This document shows positions 8,669 to 17,371 of a stretch of 64,000 bases of DNA, piece after piece; the first letter of the stretch is position 1, and the number at the start of each line of letters is the position of its first letter. The DNA comes from Microbulbifer sp. GL-2. Its GTDB lineage: Bacteria > Pseudomonadota > Gammaproteobacteria > Pseudomonadales > Cellvibrionaceae. The stretch is taken from contig NZ_AP019807.1 of assembly GCF_007183175.1 (NCBI RefSeq), positions 2,028,001-2,092,000 of the forward strand. Reading direction: 5' to 3'. A model generated the notes under the pieces. That model worked only from the letters and a program-made list of their open reading frames with translations. It ran no database searches and was not told the origin of the DNA. Position numbers and translations under genes: made by a program.

Positions 8669-11530
8669 ATGAGTCTATCCAATAAAAGTAAAGGGGCGCT
8701 CAGACCCACTTTACTGTCTGCTGCCATCGCAGCCTCTGTATCCGCCTCTGTAGGGGTCTATGCGCAGGAGCAGGAAGCACTGGAAGAGGTAACAGTTACC
8801 GGTATTCGTACCAGTGTCTTGGACTCCCTTGAAGCCAAGCGCAACGCAGATGTGGTTGCCGATGTGGTTGACGCGGGTGCTTTGTCATCTCTGCCTGATC
8901 AATCTATTGCCGACGCCCTGGGCCGCTTGCCCGGCGTGACTACAGTGCGCTCCAATGGCCAGTCCTCACAGTTGAATATCCGCGGTATGAACGGCGACTT
9001 CCTGCAGACCACCCTGAATGGTCGCGAGCAGGCTTCTACCAGTGGCTACACAGAAAGTACTCGCTGGATCTCCTTTGATCAGTACCCGGCAGAATTGATC
9101 AATCAGGCTGCTGTTTATAAGTCCCCGAAAGCATCCCATATCGAAGGTGGTGTAGCGGGCTCTGTTGAGCTGAAAACTGCTAACCCGTTGGATGCTGAAA
9201 AAGAGCATAATTTTAATGCCAATGTGCGCATGTCGTTTAACGATGCGGCGGATGAGGTGGGAGCAGACGAATTCGGTCAGCGTGTTACCTTGTCCTACAT
9301 GGGTAAATTTATGGATGACAAAGTTGGCGTTGCCCTCGGCTATTCCAATCTTGAGCAGCCAAACAGCTTTACCAAGGCGCGCACGGGTGCCGATGCACAG
9401 ATCGGCTATGAGCAGGGCAATGATTTCGATGGAGACGGCAGTGCGGATGCTTTACCACGGGCTTTCCAGTGGCAGTCTGGCAACGGTACCGATACTCGTA
9501 ACGGTTACCTGGCCAGTGTGGTATTCCAACCTACAGATAACTTCAAGGCCCAACTCGACTACTTCAGGTCTGAATTTGAGCGAGTCGATACCCGTCACGG
9601 TATTACCGTGGGTGGCCTGGGTAATATGGGTTCCTACACCCTTTCTGATACTGAAGTTAACGGCGGTGTGGTTACCGACGGTACGGTAATAATTACTGAC
9701 CCGAAGACGATCTATGATTCCAGTCCCTGGTTTGAGGCACGCTCTGAAGACCAGTCTACCCAAGCGGACAGCGATAGTATTGGGCTTAACCTGGAATGGA
9801 GCTTTGGTGATCGTCATACCTTAATGGTTGACTATTCCTACAGTGAGGGCACTAAGACTCGCAAGGACCAGATTGTGTCCATGCATGCCTATGACCTGAC
9901 CACTGATGCTGCTGGTAACCTGCTTGCCTGGGAAGAGGCTGCAGGCCAGAGCTTTACCTACTCTCTCAATGGCGATGGTATCCCTTCCGGTGTCTTCTCC
10001 GAAGTCGACTTTACTGACCTTGACACTATGCGCTTATCTCGCTACGAAGAGTATCCTCACGAGTACACCGATGAGGTTGAAGCCTTTAAGGTGGATTACA
10101 AATTTGACTTGGAGTGGGGCGCAATTGCTTCTGTTGAGGCGGGATTCCGAGCATCTGAGCGCACTTTTGACTCTGAGCGCGGCGCATTCCTCTATGGCAG
10201 CCGTGATGGTCAATTTAATGACTACTGTGCGGATAACCTATCGAGCATTGACTGCATGCCACAAGAACTGGGTGGTTATGTCAAAGTTGAATCTACCAAC
10301 GGATTGCCGCAATTTGTGGTAACCGATATGGATGCTCTGGCTTCCAGTATTTTTGGTGCTGGAAATTACGAAGGTAAGAAAGTATTTAGCCAGGACTGGA
10401 CTTTTGTTGAGTCTGGAGCTGTGACTGAAGAAGTACTTGCTTATTACCTGATGGCTAATATTGATACCCAACTGGGGAATATTCCGGTTACTGGTAATTT
10501 TGGTGTACGCATTGTCGAAACCGATGTGAAGTCCAGCGGTATTCAAAATGTAGGAGCCGGTAACGGTATCGAGATCACTGATGATGTGGGTGTCACTTCA
10601 GATAGCTATGACTACGTCGAATATGGTCCTGAGTACACTGACACCCTGCCATCTCTGAACCTGAACTTTGAGCTGACAGAGCAGGACTATATCCGTTTTG
10701 CCGCAGCCAAAGTCATGGGGCGTCCACCAGTGGGGCAGCTGAAAGGCGGTGCCGGCTCTTGGAATAGCGTCAATAGTGATGGTGCTACTGAGTACAATGT
10801 GTGGACCAAGGGTTCTCCTTATCTAGACCCGTTTCGCGCGAACCAGTTTGACCTTGCTTACGAGCACTACTTTGAAGAAGGGGGGGCTGTAACCGCAGCG
10901 CTTTTCTGGAAGGATATCGAGAGCCTGGTAGAGAAGCAGTACATCTACTTCGATAGCCAAGCCGAACGTACGGCAATGTTTGAGTCTCTGGGTATTGAAA
11001 TTCCTGTTGGGTTGGAAGCGGGCGCTTTTGAAACCTTCGTCAATAATGACAAGGGTGGTTATATTCGTGGTATTGAACTTGCGGGCACCCAGACTTTTGA
11101 CCAGCTACCCGGTATCTGGGCTGGTCTGGGCCTGACTGCCAGTTACTCTTACACTGAGAGTGAAACCGAGGTCAGTGGTGGTAGCCTCTACGGAGAAAAT
11201 CTGCCGCTGCCTGGTCTGTCGAAAAATGTCTGGAGCACCACGATATTTTGGGATATCGGTAACTTCAGTTCACACCTCAATGTGCGCTATCGCGATGAAT
11301 TTATCCTGAATATGCCGGTGCCAGGCAGCTCCACACCTGTTGAAGCACAAGCATATACCACAGTGGATGCACAGATATCTTACGCCTTTGATAATGGTAT
11401 TGATGTTATTTTTTCAGCCAATAACCTGACTGATGAAGCGGATGTGAAGTCCTACGGTGTCGATGGTGCTCTGGGTGAGTACACCGAATTTGGGCGTCAG
11501 TTTTACCTAGGTCTTAACTACAGCTATTAA
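8669..11530 (+). CDS. TonB-dependent receptor for (malto)oligosaccharides
   Basis: A roughly 953-residue outer-membrane receptor. An N-terminal signal peptide (about residues 1-33) is followed by a short segment with a TonB-box-like EEVTVTG. A plug domain covers about residues 45-165 (LPDQSIADALGRLPGVT, QLNIRGM, HIEGGVAGSVEL). A long C-terminal barrel ends in an aromatic strand (LGLNYSY). The style is that of carbohydrate receptors such as the Caulobacter MalA type. It should import maltodextrins with TonB/ExbBD energy; the substrate is inferred from the starch genes around it and from the MalT-like operator upstream. ATG 8669 is preferred over ATG 8666 because GGGAGA at 8658-8663 is then 5 bases away. 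A strong terminator follows. Confidence 0.9.
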   Translation: MSLSNKSKGALRPTLLSAAIAASVSASVGVYAQEQEALEEVTVTGIRTSVLDSLEAKRNADVVADVVDAGALSSLPDQSIADALGRLPGVTTVRSNGQSSQLNIRGMNGDFLQTTLNGREQASTSGYTESTRWISFDQYPAELINQAAVYKSPKASHIEGGVAGSVELKTANPLDAEKEHNFNANVRMSFNDAADEVGADEFGQRVTLSYMGKFMDDKVGVALGYSNLEQPNSFTKARTGADAQIGYEQGNDFDGDGSADALPRAFQWQSGNGTDTRNGYLASVVFQPTDNFKAQLDYFRSEFERVDTRHGITVGGLGNMGSYTLSDTEVNGGVVTDGTVIITDPKTIYDSSPWFEARSEDQSTQADSDSIGLNLEWSFGDRHTLMVDYSYSEGTKTRKDQIVSMHAYDLTTDAAGNLLAWEEAAGQSFTYSLNGDGIPSGVFSEVDFTDLDTMRLSRYEEYPHEYTDEVEAFKVDYKFDLEWGAIASVEAGFRASERTFDSERGAFLYGSRDGQFNDYCADNLSSIDCMPQELGGYVKVESTNGLPQFVVTDMDALASSIFGAGNYEGKKVFSQDWTFVESGAVTEEVLAYYLMANIDTQLGNIPVTGNFGVRIVETDVKSSGIQNVGAGNGIEITDDVGVTSDSYDYVEYGPEYTDTLPSLNLNFELTEQDYIRFAAAKVMGRPPVGQLKGGAGSWNSVNSDGATEYNVWTKGSPYLDPFRANQFDLAYEHYFEEGGAVTAALFWKDIESLVEKQYIYFDSQAERTAMFESLGIEIPVGLEAGAFETFVNNDKGGYIRGIELAGTQTFDQLPGIWAGLGLTASYSYTESETEVSGGSLYGENLPLPGLSKNVWSTTIFWDIGNFSSHLNVRYRDEFILNMPVPGSSTPVEAQAYTTVDAQISYAFDNGIDVIFSANNLTDEADVKSYGVDGALGEYTEFGRQFYLGLNYSY

Positions 11531-11575
11531 GTGTCGTTGATTCTTCCGGTATGAAACCGAGTGTGTGATAGAAAG

Positions 11576-11612
11576 CCGCCCGCTGAGCCATGCTTGCCGG
11601 GCGGTTTTTTTT
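11576..11612 (+). terminator. Rho-independent terminator after TonB receptor
   Basis: G/C stem CCGCCCG (11576-11582) pairs with CGGGCGG (11598-11604), followed by a run of eight T. It separates the receptor from the halogenase-like gene, which may therefore depend on read-through or its own promoter. Confidence 0.85.
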
Positions 11613-11668
11613 AGATAAACCTGGGGTACAAGGCTTTAGGTACGGTGCTATAGATTTTCGGGGGCGTC

Positions 11669-13192
11669 ATGAGTAATCACAATAAAAAAATAATAATTCT
11701 GGGCGGAGGTACTGCAGGCTGGATCACCGCAAACCTGATGGCGGCCCACTGGCAGGACAAAGGGTTTGATATCACCCTGGTGGAATCCCCCGATATTGGC
11801 ATTGTTGGTGTTGGTGAGGGTTCAACACCCCCGCTAAAAGGTTTTATGGATACTATCGGAGTCAGTGAAGCCGAATGGATGCCGGAGTGTAATGCAACTT
11901 ACAAAGTGGGAATTACTTTTAAAGGTTGGTCTACCAAGCCAGGCTTTAGTGAATATGTACATCCTTTCGTTGGCCAGCCAGATCAATTTACTGTACCAGC
12001 CTTCTTCCACAATAGCTTTTTGCGACGTAAAGGTGTAGATCTGGAGGGGCATCCTGATCACTTTTTTTTGGCTACTGAGATGATACGTCAAAAGTTATCT
12101 CCCGTTGCGCCAGAAAACTTCCCGTTTGAGATTGCCTACGGATATCACTTTGACTCCGGTTTGCTGGGCAAATATTTGCGGCGAGTTGCCGAAAGAAAGG
12201 GGGTTAAATACAAAGTGGCAACGGTTACTGGGGCTATGCTAGATAACCTGGGAAACATTGACTACCTGAAAACTACTGATGGTGAGGTTCTAAAGGCAGA
12301 TCTCTATGTGGACAGTTCCGGGTTCCGTGGAAACTTAATACAGCAAACCTTAAAAGTGCCTTTTATTAGCTGTGCTGAGAGCCTTTTTAATGATTCTGCA
12401 GTAGTTTTTGCTACAGAACAGGAGGAAGACTATGCCCCCCACACTATATCTACGGCCTTGAAATATGGTTGGGCCTGGAAAATCCCTCTGACTAATCGCA
12501 ATGGCAATGGCTATGTATACAGCTCCAATTTTGTTGATGATGACAAGGCAGAAACTGAGTTTCGTGCACACTTGGGATTACTGGATAGCGATGCAGAGGC
12601 ACGGAGATTAAAGTTTAAAGTGGGCCGGGTCGCTCAGCACTGGGCGAAAAACTGCCTTGCGGTAGGGCTTTCTCAGGGTTTTATTGAGCCGCTGGAAGCG
12701 ACCGCTCTGGATATGGTGCAGGAGACGGTCGTGCGCTTTATCGAAGCCTATAATAATGGTGACTATACGGATAAATTCAGAGATGAGTTTAATAACCGCA
12801 TCAACGCCCGCTTTGATGCAGTGCGAGACTATATTGTCTGTCATTATCGTATCAGCTCTCGAACGGATACGGACTACTGGATAGCCAATGGCACCAATGA
12901 AAAAATCTCCCCTTCTTTGCGTTCTATAATTATGTCTTGGATGGCGGGTAAGAATTTGACCGATGAATTAATGAACCAAAAATTGGATGTCTATTTTCCC
13001 AATGTTTCCTGGAATTGCCTATTGACCGGAAAGGGTATTTATCCGATTCAGGAGCAGCTACGACCTGGGAATGAGCTCGCACATAAGTATAAAATTGAGG
13101 AAATCAGGGGTTTTAATCGCCGTTGTGCCCTTAACTTTAAGCCTCATTCGCAGCAGCTTAATTTATTATCGTTGGGGGTTATAGGTGACTGA
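11669..13192 (+). CDS. Flavin-dependent tryptophan-halogenase family protein
   Basis: A 507-residue protein of the PrnA/RebH tryptophan-halogenase fold. The FAD motif GGGTAG is at residues 12-17. The catalytic lysine equivalent to PrnA Lys79 is Lys79 in NATYK. The halogenase signature WxWxIP is intact as WAWKIP at 268-273, and Glu343 in EPLEAT matches the second active-site residue. All key residues are thus present. Homologues are commonly found next to carbohydrate-type TonB receptors in marine Gammaproteobacteria and Caulobacterales, where their substrate is unknown. It needs a partner flavin reductase, and none is seen in the window. No secretion signal, so cytosolic. Position suggests a link to the receptor, but a terminator lies between them. 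Confidence 0.88.
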   Translation: MSNHNKKIIILGGGTAGWITANLMAAHWQDKGFDITLVESPDIGIVGVGEGSTPPLKGFMDTIGVSEAEWMPECNATYKVGITFKGWSTKPGFSEYVHPFVGQPDQFTVPAFFHNSFLRRKGVDLEGHPDHFFLATEMIRQKLSPVAPENFPFEIAYGYHFDSGLLGKYLRRVAERKGVKYKVATVTGAMLDNLGNIDYLKTTDGEVLKADLYVDSSGFRGNLIQQTLKVPFISCAESLFNDSAVVFATEQEEDYAPHTISTALKYGWAWKIPLTNRNGNGYVYSSNFVDDDKAETEFRAHLGLLDSDAEARRLKFKVGRVAQHWAKNCLAVGLSQGFIEPLEATALDMVQETVVRFIEAYNNGDYTDKFRDEFNNRINARFDAVRDYIVCHYRISSRTDTDYWIANGTNEKISPSLRSIIMSWMAGKNLTDELMNQKLDVYFPNVSWNCLLTGKGIYPIQEQLRPGNELAHKYKIEEIRGFNRRCALNFKPHSQQLNLLSLGVIGD

Positions 13193-13206
13193 ATCAATGG
13201 TGATCA

Positions 13207-13234
13207 TAAAAAAAGCCCTACACTAGGCAGGGCT
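13207..13234 (-). terminator. Terminator on the minus strand
   Basis: AGCCCT (13214-13219) pairs with AGGGCT (13229-13234), and the minus strand continues into seven T. It probably ends transcription of the small minus-strand gene starting at 13646, and may also stop the halogenase-like gene. Confidence 0.65.
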
Positions 13235-13346
13235 AAAGATCGATATGAGGTAAGTACTTGGGGTTACGGTTACACTTTCACGATCTAAGAAAGAATTTTT
13301 AAAAGAGACTCAAGCGTTGGCTTATTATCAGGGCAGGCCAACCTGC

Positions 13347-13646
13347 TTATTCCTCTCCTTCGGTTTTAAGTTTCTGGGTCTCCCGGATATGTAGCATACG
13401 CTTTTCGCCACGCTCACCACGTATCTTTACTCGATCCCCGGTTTTCATGCCTTTGCGTTTCAATTCATCTACTTCAATGAAGTAGTAGTGGCCACTTTGC
13501 TCATCTTTCAGGGAGAAGCGTCTTTCTACTTTCCCAGTCTCAAAGTCCTCAGAGATAATTTCCTCCAGAGTTCCAGTAACAACTTCTTCTGCTTGAGCAA
13601 AGAAAGTAAGAGTCAATCCCGCGATCAATATCAGAATTCTTAACAT
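13347..13646 (-). CDS. Small exported protein, function unknown
   Basis: A 99-residue protein. The start is set at ATG 13646, preceded by AAAGGA; an ATG at 13670 lacks a ribosome-binding site. A signal peptide (about residues 1-18, ending FAQA) precedes about 80 residues rich in charged amino acids and predicted beta strands (GTLEEIISEDF, FSLKDEQSG, KTGDRVKIRGERGEKR). The pattern looks like a small OB-fold-like periplasmic domain, but no family is recognised with confidence. The gene stands alone next to an insertion-sequence remnant, and its own reading frame is intact. Confidence 0.65.
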   Translation of the reverse strand: MLRILILIAGLTLTFFAQAEEVVTGTLEEIISEDFETGKVERRFSLKDEQSGHYYFIEVDELKRKGMKTGDRVKIRGERGEKRMLHIRETQKLKTEGEE

Positions 13647-13701
13647 AATATTTATCCTTTTAAGAACCATTCAGGTTGGAATAAGTCTAGTTATTCAGAA
13701 A

Positions 13702-13932
13702 CTATTGTCCATAGCTTACATTAACAACAGCTGACTTACTGGAAGAATTCATGGACTTATATGTAATTGAGAGTCCAATTTTCGAATCGGTAAAGCTGTC
13801 ACCTGGTTGCTCAAGTACAGCAACATGGTTGGATGTTCTACCATTGAGATAATGAACAGTTACTGAACCCTCAAAATGTGATATTGGGTTAAGTATATCG
13901 TGAGCGATATGATAGTTGACGTAATAATGTAG
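13702..13932 (-). pseudogene. 3' fragment of a gene cut by the IS element
   Basis: An open frame enters from the left end of the insertion sequence and runs 76 codons to a stop at 13702 (motifs VNYHIAHDILNP, GSVTVHYLNGRT, VVNVSYGQ at the C-terminus). It has no start of its own outside the insertion sequence, so it is a truncated 3' end. It is likely the tail of the lipoprotein gene whose 5' part lies beyond the element at 15153-15683, since orientation agrees. No target-site duplication was found, so material may have been lost at the junction. Confidence 0.55.
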
Positions 13933-13990
13933 TGGTCTAATCCTTCCGGACCCTTCGCTAGGGTGGTAAAACCACCAAGCGAGGTGAAGT

Positions 13991-14271
13991 ATGACAATAA
14001 AAGGTAAACGCCGGCATTTCGAGCCGGAATTCAAGAAATACACCGCAGCCCTAGTCTCCGAGCAAGGATACTCGATTTCTAAAGCTGCAGAGGCTGTAGG
14101 AACCACCACAGGTAACCTGCGACGTTGGATAAAAGAGCTGAAGCAAGTGGAGAGCGAAGTAAGATTGGATACTGGTGAGCGCGCTGAGCTAGATCGGTTA
14201 CGACAAGAAAAAAACAGCTGCGCATGGAGAAAGAAATCCTAAAAAAGGCCAGCGCCTTCTTTGTGAAATAA
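13991..14271 (+). pseudogene. IS3-family orfA (transposase helix-turn-helix subunit), frameshifted
   Basis: Starts at ATG 13991 after GAGG. Residues show the IS3 OrfA helix-turn-helix (HFEPEFKKYTAALVSEQG, SISKAAEAVGTTTGNLRRW) and the coiled ERAELDRLRQE segment. At the A7 tract near 14208-14214 one base appears to be missing. The written frame stops at 14242, whereas the frame with one more A continues as QLRMEKEILKKASAFFVK to 14271, the normal OrfA C-terminus. Confidence 0.78.
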
Positions 14272-14276
14272 ATGAA

Positions 14277-15127
14277 GTAAAGTACAGCTTTATTCAGGAG
14301 CAGCAAAGGAATATTCCTATTAGGGCTATTTGTCGGGTGATGCAGGTAAGCAAGAGTAGCTATTACGAATGGTGCCGCGATAGTGATAGCTCATTAGATA
14401 GCCATACATAGAAGCTGTGCCGCCGCTTGAAGGCTTTATTTGTTGAGTCTCGACAAAGCCTTGGAAGCCGCCATCTCATGAAGCTATTACGCAAAGAAGG
14501 CTTTAAAATTGGACGTTATCGAGTTCGCAAGCTAATGAAACAGCTGGGGTTGGTGGTAAAGTGCAAGAAACGATTTACTTTGACGACAGATAGCAAACAC
14601 TGCCTGCCAGCCGCAGAGAATCTTTTGAATAGGAATTTCTCACCGGCCGCTAAGAATCAAGTTTGGGCTACTGACATCACATACATATGGACCTTGCAGG
14701 GCTGGTTTTATTTAGCGGTAGTTATCGATCTCTACTCACGTCGGATTGTTGGCTGGCATCTGGACCACCAGATGGAAACTACACTAGTAAGCCGTGCGTT
14801 GATCATGGCTGTTAATTTATGAGCACCGCCAAAAGGCTTGCTACATCACTCTGATAGAGGCAGTCAGTATACTAGCCACACTACCAAGCGCTCATGAAGC
14901 AGCATGGGATGATGTGCTCAATGAGCCGTAAGGGAAATTGTTGGGACAACGCACTGACTGAGCGCTTTTTTGGCAGTTTGAAGCGGGAGTGGTTAACTGT
15001 AAATCTCTACTCGACAAGGAAGGATGCGATATCAGATGTGAGGGCCTATATCTCTTATTACAATTCACACCGAATCCACACAACTCTAGGAGATGTAACT
15101 CCCATCGAATTTGAGAAATGTGCTTAG
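14277..15127 (+). pseudogene. IS3-family orfB (DDE transposase), broken
   Basis: The retroviral-integrase-type OrfB is recognisable across the whole length: QVSKSSYYEW, then the first Asp in WATDITYI, the second in VIDLYSRRIVGWHL, HHSDRGSQY, and the Glu in LTERFFGSLKREW, ending with HRIHTTLGDVTP. It is interrupted by in-frame stops at 14409-14411 (TAG) and 14820-14822 (TGA) and by a frameshift near 14870-14890. The element cannot make full-length transposase. Confidence 0.85.
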
Positions 15128-15152
15128 AGAGGTGTCCGGTTAGACTTGACCA

Positions 15153-15683
15153 CAACATCGCCATCGATATCCTCTATTATCATGGTTCCTTGAGCGTATT
15201 CCTTGCTATCCACCACTAAATTTGCGAGAGGCGAGCCAGGGTCAAATGTATAGGGATCATCAGTACCAGTTATAGATATGGTTATTATTGTGGTTTCTTT
15301 GTTGCTCCCAAAACCAACTGTGAACTTATCTGTAACAATTTCATTTGCATTCAGTGGATCAGCTAGCTCGCCATTCAGAGAGTAGTTCCGGCTGCCATCC
15401 GAGAGACTTCCAGATTGCCATATTCTCCCTGAAGCTCTGATTCCTCAAAAGTTTGATTGGCTTTAATGCTATCATTCAACTGGCCGGAAGTTGAGGTTTT
15501 ACTATCTTCAGTGGCAACCCCTTTACCACCAGTGATCACCGCTGGTGTATCCTTATCGTTGCCTGTGCCTTTATTACCACTTACAGCGTTGCCATCATTA
15601 TTACCGTCATTATCAAAGCCTCCACAGGCTGTAAGGAAAACGGATAAACTCATGGCTGTTAGTAATTTTAAAGACTCGTTCAT
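15153..15683 (-). pseudogene. 5' part of a VCBS/Ig-repeat lipoprotein gene, frameshifted and IS-disrupted
   Basis: Starts at ATG 15683 with a lipoprotein signal (lipobox LTAC, then Asn/Asp/Gly-rich linker). The written frame ends at 15375, but near 15405-15420 the sequence changes frame. In the new frame it continues as SGSLSDGSRNYSLNGE, KFTVGF and TTIITISITGTDDP, the hallmark of a VCBS-type repeat, up to the right end of the insertion sequence at 15152. It is thus a surface lipoprotein gene broken twice: by a frameshift and by the IS. Its probable 3' end is at 13702-13932. Confidence 0.7.
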
Positions 15684-15938
15684 GTCTGTCCCGATTGCTT
15701 TGATTGCACTTGGTATAAATCGGATCGAATTATAGGGAGACCTACTTGTTATTCTGTGAAGTCGAATAGGTATTCACAGTTTTGTTAAAAAATTTGAACG
15801 CTCTAGAGCCTGTCGATAAGAGGGGTTCTTTTCCACTATTCTGTGATGAAAGGGAGTAAGCTGAGAAGAAGGGGAAGGATTGAGTACTGCGATCCGGACT
15901 CCTTTTCAGATCGCAGGGTTGAGCACGTAAGTGATTGA

Positions 15939-16669
15939 TTACTGGTTTTTGGTGGATAAAAACCTGAGTAACTTTCCTAATTCCATATTGTTGCAAGTTT
16001 GAGATTTCTGACACTTTTCTAAAGTATGTTGTATGTTGTTATTTTCACTCTGCTCGGCAGCCTTTTTCAAATAGTACAAGGCCACTTCCAAATCGCTGCT
16101 GCTTGCGTTCTTTACACTATGCACTTTAGCCAGCTTTAGCGAAGATGTAGCATGTCCAAGGCTTGAGGATTCCTTGTCAAGTGCCAGGGCGTGTGCTTGG
16201 CTGCGTTCTACCCTCAATCCCTCTTCGTAAATACGATCCTGGTTAAAATAGCCATACATAGATTTATTCTCAGCGGCACGTTCAAACCAATTGGAGGCTT
16301 TCGCATAATCCTGCCGCTCCCATTTGCTGTTGAGGTAGAGCAAGCTCAGGGTATTCATCGCTGGGGCAGAACCATCTTCCGCGGCCTGTGTATCGTATTT
16401 AATTGCCCTATCTGAACTCTATTGGACCCCTTGCCCTTTAAGGAATAGGTTAGCAAGCTTAAATTTTGCCCTGGCAAGATCCTTGAGAAGCGGCATATTT
16501 ACAGGCTTTTTACTCGGATTCAATTGCAGCTATTTCTTCCAGATATCTCTGTTGAGAGGTAACGGTATTGAGAGATTGGGGAAATTCTAGATATGTATCC
16601 CAATAAGTGGCGTAACTGATCGAGTTCTGTGCATAGCAGAATTCCAGAGATAATAAACATTTTTCTCAT
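15939..16669 (-). pseudogene. Sel1-repeat (TPR-like) protein gene with multiple lesions
   Basis: Sel1-like repeats are clear in the 3' half: DYAKASNWFERAAE and LEVALYYLKKAAEQ, plus KLANLFLKGQGVQ and DRAIKYDTQAAEDG upstream. Between the last two an in-frame TAG (about 16417-16419; one base from CAG) interrupts the frame. Further upstream two frameshifts separate the start at ATG 16669 (MRKMFIISGILLC, a signal peptide) from the segments YATYWDTYLEFP and KPVNMPLLKDLARAKFK. The intact ancestor would be an exported Sel1 protein of about 240 residues. It is a pseudogene unless assembled wrongly. Function of the ancestor is unknown; Sel1 proteins are usually scaffolds. Confidence 0.72.
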
Positions 16670-16672
16670 GGC

Positions 16673-16990
16673 TTATTTTTTGATTATTGACTCAATCAGG
16701 TTTTTCATCTCTTTGCTGTTTTTACGCTCGCCTGAAGGTTTTCCTTTTGCCCAGAATTGGTATTGCAGAGCTTTAACCAGCCGGTTGAATTGCTCCATAT
16801 ACTTGGGTATATCCTGCTGATAGAGGTGATTAGAAAGACGGTGGTGGCAAGTAACCTGCCGAGGAAGCGATTGTTCAAGGTGAGCTTCAATTATTATCAG
16901 CAGCTGGTATTGATTCTGACAAGGGGTCGATTCTCGGCCAGCAGAGCAAGTGGGGAGGAGGTTGGTGATTTTCCCGGTGTAGCCAGCAAA
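16673..16990 (-). pseudogene. Start-less open frame just upstream of the Sel1 pseudogene
   Basis: A 105-codon frame free of stops ends at TAA 16673-16675, three bases before the Sel1 gene's ATG, as in translationally coupled genes. It lacks a plausible start upstream: the first ATG is internal (16798, leaving 41 residues, MEQFNRLVKALQYQF...). The composition looks like real protein (CQNQYQLLIIIEAHLEQ, LYQQDIPKYMEQFNRLVKA). A second frame over 16900-17030 also reads plausibly (QVVQEEPLICWLHREN), suggesting a frameshifted longer gene. No family recognised. Confidence 0.35.
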
Positions 16991-17371
16991 TCAAAGGCTC
17001 TTCCTGAACTACTTGATCATCGCCCAAAAAGCTCTAGTGCAGTGCTGAGATCTAGGCCGGCAGCGGGCACTCCATTTTACCTTGTGTTTGCCCGGCTGGT
17101 TTACCGGATATGCCGGTAATATACCCGAATAAGCCGGGGGATAATATTAGGCTGAAGGGCTCTGTAGGCTGCACTACATGTTGATCAAAGCAGCTTTGTG
17201 AATTGAGGTGGTAGCTTATTTAGATAGAGAGTGGTGGTGAGTGGTTCCTGTGGGCGCCAGGGCAAATGATGGGCGATGTGCTGTCCCTGGTGATTTCGCT
17301 TGCTACCTCCTCCGGACTGGTTGCGGCAAGAAAGCCGCTTTTCCAGCCGGAAGAAGGGGTTAGCAAGTTGT
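16991..17371. other. Intergenic, nothing firm
   Basis: About 380 bases between the decay zone and the DUF3014 gene. Its left edge may hold the 5' end of the broken frame described at 16673-16990. No promoter, RNA or repeat could be supported. Confidence 0.35.

Larger units (their letters stand above)
13933..15152 (+). mobile_element. Degenerate IS3-family insertion sequence
   Basis: About 1.22 kb bounded by imperfect terminal inverted repeats of about 26 bp, beginning TGGTC at 13933 and ending GACCA at 15152, with roughly two thirds of positions matching. It encodes orfA (helix-turn-helix) and orfB (DDE integrase) in the usual IS3 order. Both are damaged: a frameshift in orfA, two in-frame stops and a frameshift in orfB. 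It is therefore not autonomous. Directly repeated target bases were not seen at the ends, suggesting old insertion or an IS-mediated deletion. Confidence 0.82.

Noticed and set aside
13932..15153. Target-site duplication of the IS element
   Set aside because: Bases flanking both possible ends do not repeat (TGTAG on the left, CAACA on the right).
16757..17119. 120-codon plus-strand frame overlapping the remnant at 16.7-17.0 kb
   Set aside because: Its codon pattern fits a shadow of the minus-strand frame; no start signal or family.
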